In this document: piece by piece, positions 1 through 6,310 of the stretch
Layout: each line of letters begins with the position of its first letter
Numbering within the stretch: the first letter of the stretch is position 1
From: Thiotrichaceae bacterium
GTDB lineage: Bacteria > Pseudomonadota > Gammaproteobacteria > Thiotrichales > Thiotrichaceae
Direction of reading: 5' to 3'
DNA: 6,310 nt
Assembly (NCBI GenBank): GCA_027024625.1
Contig: JALVRY010000127.1
Location: forward strand, 1 to 6,310
Program-made: the position numbers and the translations under genes
Notes under the pieces: model-generated
Database searches by the model: none
Told to the model about the DNA's origin: nothing
What the model saw: the letters and a program-made list of their open reading frames with translations, nothing else

Positions 1-1263
1 CTCTCTATTTTAGGCATTATGCTCGTGGGCATGATTAGCGTTAGTCGTATCAATTCTCCTATCTTAGTGATGGAGTTTTTAGTCTCCGTCACATACTTGA
101 TGTCCGTATCACTGATATTAACGGGTCTATTACAGCTGGTATTTACTCGCTTTGTTGCAGATCGTTTGTATGAGAAAAAGCAAAATACGATATTACCAAA
201 TCTATTTGGTGCGATAGCACTAACAACAGTGGTCAGTGCTAGTTTTGGGGGAGGTTTATTGCTGCTATTCTTTGAGCAAAATTTTGTTTATCAACTGCTG
301 ATGCTGGTAAATTTCATAGTACTTTGTAACATTTGGATTATTGTTGTTTTTACAGCAGGAATGAAAAAATACAAAACAATTTTATCTGTGTTTTTCTTCA
401 GCTATTTAACTATTGTATTAACATCATTTGTTGTGCAAAGTTTAGGAACAAATGGCTTGCTAATAGCATTTCTGGCGGGGCATACCTTGCTATTGTTTTC
501 ATTATTGGTTTTAACTGTTCAAGAATATGATAGTGATGAGCTGATACGTTTTGACTTTCTTAAACAAAAAAATATTTTTCCCTCACTTATTTTTATTGGT
601 TTATTTTTCAACTTAGGCGTATGGATTGATAAATGGATATTTTGGTTTACCGCAGATACCTCTGATACCGTTAGCGGTGTTTTACGGGCATCGGTTATCT
701 ATGATTTGCCTATTTTCTTTGCCTATCTCGCGATTATTCCGGGGATGGCGAGTTTTTTAGTGAAAATAGAAACAGATTTTGCAGAAGTGTATCAGCAATA
801 TTTTTCTGCCGTTGAGTCGGGGGAGACTCTGGAGCAGATTGAAACATTACGAGTAAAAATGGTGGTAACTATTCGTGAGGCCATTTATCAAATTTTTAAA
901 GTCCAAGGTAGTACGGTGCTTATTTTCTTCTTGCTAGGGCCAACGATGATAGAGTGGCTAGGCATCTCACCACTATATATCCACTTATATTATGTTGATC
1001 TTGCAGCGGTCGGGATGCAGGTCTTATTTCTTGCTGTTTTGAACATCTTCTTCTATTTAGACTTTCTAAAGAGTGCTTTATTGATGACAGCAGGTTTGTT
1101 AATAATGAATACATTACTCTCACTGATTAGCCTGCAGCTGGGGCCAATGTTCTATGGATATGGCTTTGCATTATCAATTATATTTATGGTATTTATCGGA
1201 ATAATGATCTTATCTGCAAAGTTGAACCGTTTAAACTATCTCACCTTTATGCTTCAGCGATAA
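1..1263 (+). CDS. pelG: PelG, Pel exopolysaccharide inner-membrane transport protein (5' end outside window)
   Basis: PelG is a polytopic inner-membrane protein of the Pel exopolysaccharide system. It is a MOP/flippase-like family member thought to work with the glycosyltransferase PelF and with PelD/PelE in moving the polymer across the inner membrane. The frame is open from base 1, so the ATG at 19 is internal; 420 residues are visible, against about 456 in Pseudomonas PelG, so roughly 35-40 N-terminal residues are missing. Counting from the Met at 19, about eleven hydrophobic helices are visible (for example 16-42, 62-85, 91-113, 118-140, 144-167, 187-210, 227-248, 297-316, 326-348, 352-373, 378-400). 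A charged stretch at 249-292 separates two of the helices. The most family-specific parts are GVWIDKWIFWF (200-210) and the block from YDLPIFFAYLAIIPGMASF (228-246) into the ETDF segment (251-254). It is probably the last gene of a pel cluster to the left. A secreted deacetylase gene follows 116 nt downstream with no clear terminator between them. Confidence 0.9.
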   Translation, partial: LSILGIMLVGMISVSRINSPILVMEFLVSVTYLMSVSLILTGLLQLVFTRFVADRLYEKKQNTILPNLFGAIALTTVVSASFGGGLLLLFFEQNFVYQLLMLVNFIVLCNIWIIVVFTAGMKKYKTILSVFFFSYLTIVLTSFVVQSLGTNGLLIAFLAGHTLLLFSLLVLTVQEYDSDELIRFDFLKQKNIFPSLIFIGLFFNLGVWIDKWIFWFTADTSDTVSGVLRASVIYDLPIFFAYLAIIPGMASFLVKIETDFAEVYQQYFSAVESGETLEQIETLRVKMVVTIREAIYQIFKVQGSTVLIFFLLGPTMIEWLGISPLYIHLYYVDLAAVGMQVLFLAVLNIFFYLDFLKSALLMTAGLLIMNTLLSLISLQLGPMFYGYGFALSIIFMVFIGIMILSAKLNRLNYLTFMLQR

Positions 1264-1379
1264 AATAGTCTTATATACACATGGCAAGCATTAATAGATT
1301 TAATGCCTGATTAATTTAAGTTAGCTGTAATTATTAAAATGAAACGTCTAGCTAAATCATGTGTAAATAGGATATCGTC
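1264..1379 (+). promoter_or_regulatory. AT-rich leader between pelG and the deacetylase gene, with a small hairpin
   Basis: This 116-nt spacer holds a perfect 7-bp inverted repeat, GCATTAA/TTAATGC (1288-1294 and 1300-1306), with a 5-nt loop. No T-tract follows, so it does not look like an intrinsic terminator, and read-through from pelG is possible. A TAAAAT hexamer at 1335-1340 is a candidate -10 box, but no good -35 lies at the right distance (TTAATT at 1311-1316 is weak). A second short inverted repeat, TTAGCT (1321-1326) and AGCTAA (1350-1355), brackets that hexamer and could be an operator. The ribosome-binding site for the next gene is AGGA at 1369-1372, 7 nt before its ATG. The regulatory roles are inferred. 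Confidence 0.35.
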
Positions 1380-3899
1380 ATGTTAAATAAAGCCGCTAAA
1401 ACATTAAAAACTGTTGGAGTCATTTCAAGCCTAGCAGCAAGTATTGCCCTTGCTAGTAGTGCATCTGCTGCGATAGTTGTTGATGGAAAAATCAATGATT
1501 GGACACAAGGAGATCGTTTGGATCTAACCTCTGGTACTCCTGTTAATGGCTTTGAACTATATGGTCGCTATGAAGATAAAAGCTATAAATTTGCACTTGT
1601 TCGTAAGCAGGGTGAGATAAAAGCAGGTACTACATTATGGTTAAATACAGATCAAAATGTAGATACAGGTTATCAAGTTTTTGGTTCAACAGGTGGGGCT
1701 GAGTTTAATGTTAATATTCACACTGATAATAAGCCCTATTTATACACGGGTGCTGCTGCACAAAACTTTGTTGTAGGGCCATTACAATATGCAAATGCAA
1801 GTGATGGAGCAACAGGGAGTATTCTTGAATTGGTTATCCCTGAGAGCCAATTAGGAACACCCAGTTCTTCTGCAGTTAACTTGATTCTTGATGTCAATGA
1901 TTCAGTTTTCCTACCTAGTTTCTACAATGACAAGAATCAATATGTTCTCAATAAAATAGATTTACCTAAGCCTGTAAAAAATGGCACAAAGGTTGCGATT
2001 GTTTACTCTGAGACCAGTAAAAAACAATTTTGGGCAGATAAATCTTATGCTCAGCTTTTTATGAGTGTGCAAATGCAAACCATGATGGCTGGTGTCCCCT
2101 TTGATTTAATTAATGAAAGTGATTTAACTGATCTCAATAAAATTATTAATTATGATAGTTTGATCTTCCCTTATATGCCTGCTGTACCTGATGCATCGTA
2201 TGATAAAATTAAACAAAATCTTTCATTGGCTGTGCATAAGTACAATATAGGCGTTGTATCTGCGGGAAATTTGCTGACCAATAAAGAAAATGGTGACAGT
2301 GTTGAAGGTGATGCTTATGCAACAATGAAGAGCATCTTAGGTGTAACACGGATTGATGGTGCGGGCCCTGTAAATATTGAAGTAAGAAGCTCAGACGAAG
2401 ATCATCCTGTACTTGTTGACTATGATTCAAATGAGCTTATTCAAAAGTATGAAAAGAATTACACAGATTATTTTGTACCAGTGGCGGGTAGAAAAGCAAC
2501 GGTTCTAGCGGAGCAAGTCATTAATGGTAAAGAAAAGCATGATGCGGTTATTGCTACACAAACAGGTGGGCGTAATGTGCATTTTGCGACTGTACAACAA
2601 ATGACTGATGCAAATCTTATGTGGTATGCAATTCAATGGAGTAGCATGGGGGATGATCCTGTTGTTTCTCTAAAGCTAGGTCGTCAAGATTCTATCTTTG
2701 TATCACGAAACGATATGGATCAAAGCATGTTTGAGGAAGAAATTTCAACAGTTGAAGTTCCTTTACTTAGTTTGCTTGAGCAATGGAAAGAAAAGTATGA
2801 TTTTGTTGGTTCTTACTACATTAATGTAGGTAATGACAAAGCTAAAGGTGAATATACTGACTGGAATGTTTCAGCTCCCTTATATCAAAAATATATGGCT
2901 CTAGGTAATGAAATTGGCACACATTCGTATACACATCCACATGATACCAACAAGCTGACGGATGCTCAGATTAAATTTCAATTTGCCGATTCTCGTAAAG
3001 AAATTGAGAAAGGTTTAAATCTTACAAATCTTGGTGCGGCAGTACCAGGTGCACCAGAAGACCTTCGTACAGCAAATGAAATTTCAAAACATGTGAGCTA
3101 CTTGAGTGGCGGTTATTCTGGTGTTGGTGCAGGTTTTGTTAATGCAATGGGTTTTTTAAGCCCTGAGTCAGAGAAGGCGTATCTCAGCCCTAATATGACC
3201 TTTGACTTCACCAATATGGGTTTCTTAAAGCATACAGCGGAAGAAACCAAACAAATCTGGTCAAATGAGATGGATGAGTTAGCACTCCATGCAAATCAAC
3301 CTGTTATGCACTGGCCTTGGCATGATTATGGACCAACAACATCTGTAAAAGAAGAAGGTTATACTGTTGATATGTTTGACAGTGTTATTAGTAAAGCAGC
3401 AAATGAATTGGATGCAGAGTTCATTACGGGTGCTGACTTAGCTCAGCGCATGACTGAATACAGAAAAGCTTCTTTAAATATCAATAGAGTAGCGAATACC
3501 GTTAATGTAAAAGTCTCAGGTGCTAATTTTGGTAAACAAGCATTAAAAATGGATGATGATTATCAAATAAAGTCAGTTAAAGGTTGGTATGCATACAATG
3601 AAAACTACGTATTTTTAGATCAAGATGGTGGTGATTATACTATCAATCTTGGTTCAAATATGGACAAAGTAACGCATATCTCATGGCTACCACAGCGTTC
3701 AGAATTACTTTCTGTTACTGGTGATGGTAAGAATATTAACTTTAGTTTTACTGGTGAAGGTTCTGTTCTTGTCGAACTTGCATGTAATGGAGTTAAGCCA
3801 AAAATTACCGGAGCAGATGAAATTCGTTATGCTGGAAGTACTTTAGAAATGGATTTTTACGAAAATAAAGGACATGAAGCCTCTGTATCATGCAAGTAA
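1380..3899 (+). CDS. Secreted PelA/Agd3-like polysaccharide deacetylase with N-terminal CBM9-like domain
   Basis: This 839-residue exported protein probably removes acetyl groups from an N-acetylhexosamine polymer, most likely the Pel-type polymer handled by the adjacent pelG. Residues 1-30 form a signal peptide (basic start, hydrophobic core, ASA|A cleavage). Residues 31-195 look like a CBM9/DOMON-type beta-sandwich: VDGKINDW near the start, then LNTDQN (88-93) and TGYQ..GGAEFNV (96-111). Residues 203-425 look Rossmann or glutamine-amidotransferase-like, starting KVAIVYSE. Residues about 436-690 are the deacetylase: NDMD (D445, D447) followed by HSYTH (H515, H519) gives the DxD and HxxxH metal-site pattern. 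Later come VPGAPED (555-561) and HWPWHDYG (644-651), candidate groove motifs. Residues 700-839 are beta-rich with the only two cysteines, C802 and C838, a possible disulfide. PelA has a glycoside hydrolase domain before its deacetylase; I see none here. AGGA 7 nt upstream supports the start, and a strong terminator follows. The deacetylase fold is well supported; the substrate is inferred from context. Confidence 0.8.
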   Translation: MLNKAAKTLKTVGVISSLAASIALASSASAAIVVDGKINDWTQGDRLDLTSGTPVNGFELYGRYEDKSYKFALVRKQGEIKAGTTLWLNTDQNVDTGYQVFGSTGGAEFNVNIHTDNKPYLYTGAAAQNFVVGPLQYANASDGATGSILELVIPESQLGTPSSSAVNLILDVNDSVFLPSFYNDKNQYVLNKIDLPKPVKNGTKVAIVYSETSKKQFWADKSYAQLFMSVQMQTMMAGVPFDLINESDLTDLNKIINYDSLIFPYMPAVPDASYDKIKQNLSLAVHKYNIGVVSAGNLLTNKENGDSVEGDAYATMKSILGVTRIDGAGPVNIEVRSSDEDHPVLVDYDSNELIQKYEKNYTDYFVPVAGRKATVLAEQVINGKEKHDAVIATQTGGRNVHFATVQQMTDANLMWYAIQWSSMGDDPVVSLKLGRQDSIFVSRNDMDQSMFEEEISTVEVPLLSLLEQWKEKYDFVGSYYINVGNDKAKGEYTDWNVSAPLYQKYMALGNEIGTHSYTHPHDTNKLTDAQIKFQFADSRKEIEKGLNLTNLGAAVPGAPEDLRTANEISKHVSYLSGGYSGVGAGFVNAMGFLSPESEKAYLSPNMTFDFTNMGFLKHTAEETKQIWSNEMDELALHANQPVMHWPWHDYGPTTSVKEEGYTVDMFDSVISKAANELDAEFITGADLAQRMTEYRKASLNINRVANTVNVKVSGANFGKQALKMDDDYQIKSVKGWYAYNENYVFLDQDGGDYTINLGSNMDKVTHISWLPQRSELLSVTGDGKNINFSFTGEGSVLVELACNGVKPKITGADEIRYAGSTLEMDFYENKGHEASVSCK

Positions 3900-3929
3900 G
3901 CATTAATTTTAAGTTTTGAATTGAGACAT

Positions 3930-3961
3930 AAAAAAAGCCGAACTAAGTTTCGGCTTTTTTT
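3930..3961. terminator. Bidirectional rho-independent terminator between convergent genes
   Basis: A perfect 13-bp stem (3930-3942 with 3949-3961) surrounds a 6-nt loop, CTAAGT. The core is GCCGAA/TTCGGC, flanked by an A-tract on the left and a T-tract on the right, so either strand gives a stem followed by a U-run. It lies 30 nt after the deacetylase stop and 20 nt beyond the transglycosylase stop, so it can end both transcripts. Confidence 0.93.
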
Positions 3962-3981
3962 TATATACAGATAAGCTACTT

Positions 3982-4611
3982 TTAGCTTTGCTTGAGAAGT
4001 TTCCTAATGATTTCAGCATCAAAAGAAAAGTCTAACTTGCTTGTTTTTTGTGATCTTCTACGTTCTGAGGTGCGAGATTTTTTTGATGGTTTGGCTCGCA
4101 TACGTAACTTATGTCCTCCTAATTTTGAATAAACGAGAACAACATTTTTCACGTATTTTCTGGTGCTTTTAAATGGAGGGATACCATGATGTTTGTCAAC
4201 ATTGCCTTCACCGGCATTGTAAGCGGCAATGGCAAGCTTAACATTACCATTAAAACGATTGAGTAAGTGGGCGATGTAGCGAGTTCCGCCATGTATGTTT
4301 TGATCTGGGTTGCGGCGGTTTTTGATGCCCCAACGCTTAGCTGTTCTTGGCATGAGCTGCATTAAACCAACAGCTCCTTTATGTGAGCGTGCTTTGATTT
4401 TAAAGCAAGACTCGCTTGTAATGATGGCAGTGATAAGGCGACTGTCTACACCGTATTGATGTGAATATTTGTTTATTATTTTTTGATATTGTGATGCTCT
4501 TGCTCTAATGTCTGATGCGTTGTGTGTCGCACAGGATTGACCAGCTTGCGCTGTTGCGGTTATCACTAAGCCTAAAATTAATGTTAGTACTAAACCTGTA
4601 AAATGTTTCAT
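3982..4611 (-). CDS. Small secreted SLT-type lytic transglycosylase (GH23-like)
   Basis: This 209-residue protein should cleave peptidoglycan glycan strands between MurNAc and GlcNAc in the periplasm, leaving 1,6-anhydroMurNAc ends. Residues 1-23 are a signal peptide ending AQA|G with no lipobox cysteine, so it is probably soluble. The SLT domain covers about 45-165: SES (66-68) with catalytic glutamate E67, GLMQLMP (82-88), AYNAGEGNV (130-138) and the following IPPFKSTRKYV (144-154), all family hallmarks in the right order. C27 and C69 could form a disulfide close to the catalytic residue. Residues about 167-192 form a strongly basic tail rich in Lys, Arg and Ser, followed by a short amphipathic end. 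The start is supported by GAGGA (complement of 4619-4623) 7 nt upstream. It is transcribed in the same direction as truD but 234 nt away, so probably from its own promoter. The enzyme class is secure; the specific cellular role (wall turnover, or opening the wall for a surface machine) cannot be told. Confidence 0.93.
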   Translation of the reverse strand: MKHFTGLVLTLILGLVITATAQAGQSCATHNASDIRARASQYQKIINKYSHQYGVDSRLITAIITSESCFKIKARSHKGAVGLMQLMPRTAKRWGIKNRRNPDQNIHGGTRYIAHLLNRFNGNVKLAIAAYNAGEGNVDKHHGIPPFKSTRKYVKNVVLVYSKLGGHKLRMRAKPSKKSRTSERRRSQKTSKLDFSFDAEIIRKLLKQS

Positions 4612-4651
4612 CTTCTAGTCCTCACTAGTTTTTTCCACTTAAATGTTAAAA

Positions 4652-4697
4652 ATAGCTAACAGATAAAAAAAATAGTTAATCAGTATTAATTAGCTAT
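4652..4697. repeat. 8-bp perfect inverted repeat in the transglycosylase leader
   Basis: ATAGCTAA (4652-4659) and TTAGCTAT (4690-4697) are exact reverse complements 30 nt apart. A related copy, AATAGTTAAT (4671-4680), sits exactly 20 bp from AATAGCTAAC (4651-4660), and next to it is a short TTAAT/ATTAA palindrome (4676-4689). Evenly spaced half-sites upstream of a gene could be an operator or an mRNA leader fold, but AT-rich DNA yields such patterns by chance. Confidence 0.4.
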
Positions 4698-4823
4698 ATT
4701 AGTAGATTCTTATAAACTTGGTTGCGAATTGTAAAGGACTGGATAGTTTAGGCAAATGTGCTCTAAGCCATTGTTTTTTTATACAGATAAATACCATAAA
4801 TTTAACTAGGGTATTTTATATCA

Positions 4824-4838
4824 GGAGGAAATACCTCC
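4824..4838. terminator. Short GC-rich hairpin just after truD, weak terminator candidate
   Basis: GGAGG (4824-4828) pairs with CCTCC (4834-4838) across a 5-nt loop, 7 nt beyond the truD stop in the direction of truD transcription. The next minus-strand bases are T/A-mixed rather than a clean T-run, so termination would be partial at best. The plus strand of the arm reads AGGAGG (4823-4828), a perfect ribosome-binding sequence, but no start codon with a useful frame follows, so I regard that as coincidence. Confidence 0.4.
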
Positions 4839-4845
4839 AGTTTGG

Positions 4846-5895
4846 TTAAAAAATAATCAATTCTTTTAGGAGTGAAGTAGCATAAGTACCCGATGGAAGG
4901 GAGAATTCAAGTTGCAAATCAGAGGAATTAAGCCATTTATAGCTGAGATCATGGCAAGATAGCCGTAATTTTCGACGTTCTTGTTTTAGTTTGTTTTTGC
5001 ATAAGCCATCGATGAAATGCTGATTTTCTTGTCCAACTGCATCTTCGATAAGACGCATGTCTTCTTCACTTGCTAGCTCTCCTTGCCCCCATAATGCAGC
5101 AGTAGGGTGTATTTCATGATTCTTTACACGCTGAAGAATAGAGTTATCTAATGCAGAAGTGAACCAGCTACGGCTAGTATCAAACATGAATACATCGCCT
5201 TTAATGGCTTGATTCCAGTTTCCTTGCTGTACACGTTGAGAGAGTATTTGATTAAAAATCCATGAGCGGGCAGAGGATAGGAAAATACCTTGTAGATTGC
5301 GTTTTTTGGGATGAAATTCTCCAGCAAACCATGCTTCAGCTTTTTTTAAATTGTTGAAGTCTCGACCAAAGCGTTGCTCTCCAAAGTAGTTAGGCACACC
5401 AGTGTTTCGAATATCTTGGATACGTTGTTCTACTTTTTCTTTATTACCACCGTTAATGTATTCACAGTCGCGCAGTGTAATTTCGAAGTGGTTTCCCTGT
5501 AAGGTTCCAAGGCGAAGTTTTCTTTCGTGGCGAGTCTCTTCCAGAATGTTGATGTTATCAGGTAAATCTGCTTGCCAATTAAGTGAGGTCTTTCTAGGTA
5601 AGTAGATACTAAACCACTGTGTTGTAACAGCATTTTTATCTTTCATACCTGCGTAGCTTACATCTCTACGTTTAACACCCGCTATACGAGCGAGCATTCC
5701 TGCAACCCAATCAGTATTTTCACCCGATTTTTTTATTTTCAACCATATATGTTCACCTGATCCGACAGGAGTAACTGTTGGGATTTCATCAACAATAAAA
5801 TCTTCATTTTTTGTACGTAGTTTTCCTGATAAGAGAGCAGGGGAAGCATGTTGAAAAGTGTCCCTGTATCGATGAGTTGTTTCAGTGCTTGGCAT
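4846..5895 (-). CDS. truD: tRNA pseudouridine(13) synthase TruD
   Basis: TruD is a cytoplasmic RNA-modifying enzyme that isomerises uridine 13 to pseudouridine in the D-arm of certain tRNAs, in E. coli tRNA-Glu. The 349-residue protein is full length for the family. The N-terminal part has the EDFIVDE segment (31-37). The family motif YAGMKDKNAVT (81-91) follows, with catalytic aspartate D86 matching D80 of the E. coli enzyme. LRLG..GN.FE (127-138), the highly conserved VPNYFGEQRFGR (167-178), SSARSWIFNQ (207-216) and the closing LPSGTYATSLLKEL (333-346) are all present. The central TRUD insertion domain spans roughly 157-300. No key residue is missing. The ATG at 5895 is a reasonable start, but its Shine-Dalgarno sequence is poor. 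It lies 36 nt after the DUF533 gene on the same strand, which suggests co-transcription. The ispF-truD-surE neighbourhood common in gammaproteobacteria is not seen on either side. Confidence 0.97.
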   Translation of the reverse strand: MPSTETTHRYRDTFQHASPALLSGKLRTKNEDFIVDEIPTVTPVGSGEHIWLKIKKSGENTDWVAGMLARIAGVKRRDVSYAGMKDKNAVTTQWFSIYLPRKTSLNWQADLPDNINILEETRHERKLRLGTLQGNHFEITLRDCEYINGGNKEKVEQRIQDIRNTGVPNYFGEQRFGRDFNNLKKAEAWFAGEFHPKKRNLQGIFLSSARSWIFNQILSQRVQQGNWNQAIKGDVFMFDTSRSWFTSALDNSILQRVKNHEIHPTAALWGQGELASEEDMRLIEDAVGQENQHFIDGLCKNKLKQERRKLRLSCHDLSYKWLNSSDLQLEFSLPSGTYATSLLKELIIF

Positions 5896-5931
5896 GTATC
5901 AATAATTCTATAAGCTTAGACCAAGCAAAGT

Positions 5932-6310
5932 TTACTCCTTTGAGTCAGATAGGGCTTGTACTAATTCATCTGGTAGCTTTAATGCTTTAACAAGAGAGTC
6001 CAGGTATGCCTTGGCTGCTGGATTGGATTGGTCAATTACAAGGTTAGAAACTAGATAAACTTCCGCCGCAAGTTCTGTGTTGCTTACATGTTTTGCAATG
6101 CTTTCAGGATCAGCATCCACACTTTGGATGAGAGCATTAATGTCTAAATCAAGGTTCAATTTACTGAGTTCATCTTGAATAGTCGTAAGCTCTTTTTCAG
6201 AAATATGTCCATCGGCTTTTGCCGCTGCAATAATTGCCTTGAGGAGTATCAGACTTTTGAGTGAGTCACTAAGCTTTTCTGTATTTTCTGATGATTGTGT
6301 TTCAGGCGTA
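5932..6310 (-). CDS. DUF533 / YebE-like TerB-fold protein (5' end outside window)
   Basis: The minus-strand frame is open to the window edge, giving at least 126 residues. A shorter version starting with TTG at 6159 would cut the domain in half and is not the true start. The visible part begins with a polar Ser/Thr/Glu linker. It then gives LLKAIIAAAKADGHISEKE (complement of about 6187-6243), the characteristic DUF533/TerB-like helix and acidic turn, and continues through NALIQSVDADPESIAKHV, ELAAEVYLVSNLVID, and AKAYLDSLVKALKLPDELV to the stop. This matches the C-terminal domain of E. coli YebE, an envelope-associated protein of unknown function reported to respond to envelope stress. The family is all-helical, and its longer members have a hydrophobic N-terminal part that would lie outside this window. 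It is the first visible gene of a minus-strand unit with truD 36 nt downstream. No biochemical role is known to me. Confidence 0.85.
   Translation of the reverse strand, partial: TPETQSSENTEKLSDSLKSLILLKAIIAAAKADGHISEKELTTIQDELSKLNLDLDINALIQSVDADPESIAKHVSNTELAAEVYLVSNLVIDQSNPAAKAYLDSLVKALKLPDELVQALSDSKE

Larger units (their letters stand above)
4612..4845 (-). promoter_or_regulatory. Spacer upstream of the transglycosylase gene, with possible promoter
   Basis: This AT-rich stretch separates truD from the transglycosylase gene. On the minus strand a possible promoter consists of TTTACA (complement of 4730-4735) and TATAAG (complement of 4709-4714). The spacer is 15 bp, shorter than ideal, so support is weak. 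An inverted repeat follows between the -10 and the ribosome-binding site and is listed separately. A 32-codon minus-strand frame (4699-4797) lacks a Shine-Dalgarno sequence and is not annotated as a gene. Confidence 0.35.

Noticed and set aside
333..530. 65-codon plus-strand ORF in another frame of pelG
   Set aside because: Fully contained in pelG and cysteine-rich from frame-shifted AT-rich codons; a shadow.
920..1123. 67-codon minus-strand ORF inside pelG
   Set aside because: Antisense shadow of a clearly coding membrane protein; no family resemblance.
1288..1306. Hairpin after pelG as a rho-independent terminator
   Set aside because: The stem is AT-rich and is not followed by a T-run, so I kept it only as a possible leader structure.
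2209..2430. 73-codon minus-strand ORF inside the deacetylase gene
   Set aside because: Low-complexity His/Gln-rich translation typical of an antisense frame; no independent support.
4699..4797. 32-codon ATG-started minus-strand reading frame in the spacer between truD and the transglycosylase
   Set aside because: No Shine-Dalgarno sequence, no recognisable domain or signal, and it overlaps the possible promoter; a frame this short is expected by chance.
4823..4828. Perfect AGGAGG on the plus strand
   Set aside because: It is one arm of the hairpin after truD, and no start codon opening a useful plus-strand frame follows.
5402..5633. Overlapping 67-codon ORFs on both strands inside truD
   Set aside because: Both lie in the strongly conserved part of truD and have no domain of their own.

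Overview
The window looks like chromosomal DNA from an AT-rich gammaproteobacterium. The evidence is a pel-type exopolysaccharide gene, a TruD pseudouridine synthase and a YebE-like DUF533 protein, with AT-rich intergenic DNA and short, plainly bacterial spacers. I cannot name the genus. There are no RNA genes, insertion sequences, CRISPR arrays or attachment sites that I can support.

Left half, plus strand (1-3899): the window opens inside pelG, the inner-membrane component of the Pel exopolysaccharide machinery. Only its first few dozen codons are missing, and the rest of a pel cluster presumably lies to the left. After a 116-nt AT-rich spacer with a small hairpin and no obvious terminator comes a large secreted protein of 839 residues. 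It has a signal peptide, a CBM9/DOMON-like beta-sandwich, a Rossmann-like domain, a NodB/PelA/Agd3-like polysaccharide deacetylase domain (DxD and HxxxH metal-site motifs) and a C-terminal beta-rich domain. This is the most interesting object here. It resembles the deacetylase half of PelA or the fungal enzyme Agd3, but has a sugar-binding-type module where PelA carries its glycoside hydrolase. The likely joint role is that PelG takes part in moving a cationic or acetylated amino-sugar polymer across the inner membrane, and the secreted enzyme trims acetyl groups from it.

Middle (3900-3981): a strong bidirectional hairpin terminator with A- and T-tracts separates the plus-strand exopolysaccharide block from the minus-strand block.

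Right half, minus strand (6310-3982): transcription order is a DUF533/YebE-like gene (its start lies off the window), truD 36 nt later, then, after a 234-nt spacer with a hairpin and an inverted repeat, a small secreted SLT-type lytic transglycosylase with a very basic C-terminal tail. The first two are probably co-transcribed. The transglycosylase probably has its own promoter. These are housekeeping or envelope genes with no evident functional tie to Pel. The start codons suggested by a simple ORF search for the first gene (ATG at 19) and the last gene (TTG at 6159) are internal, because both reading frames run to the window edges.
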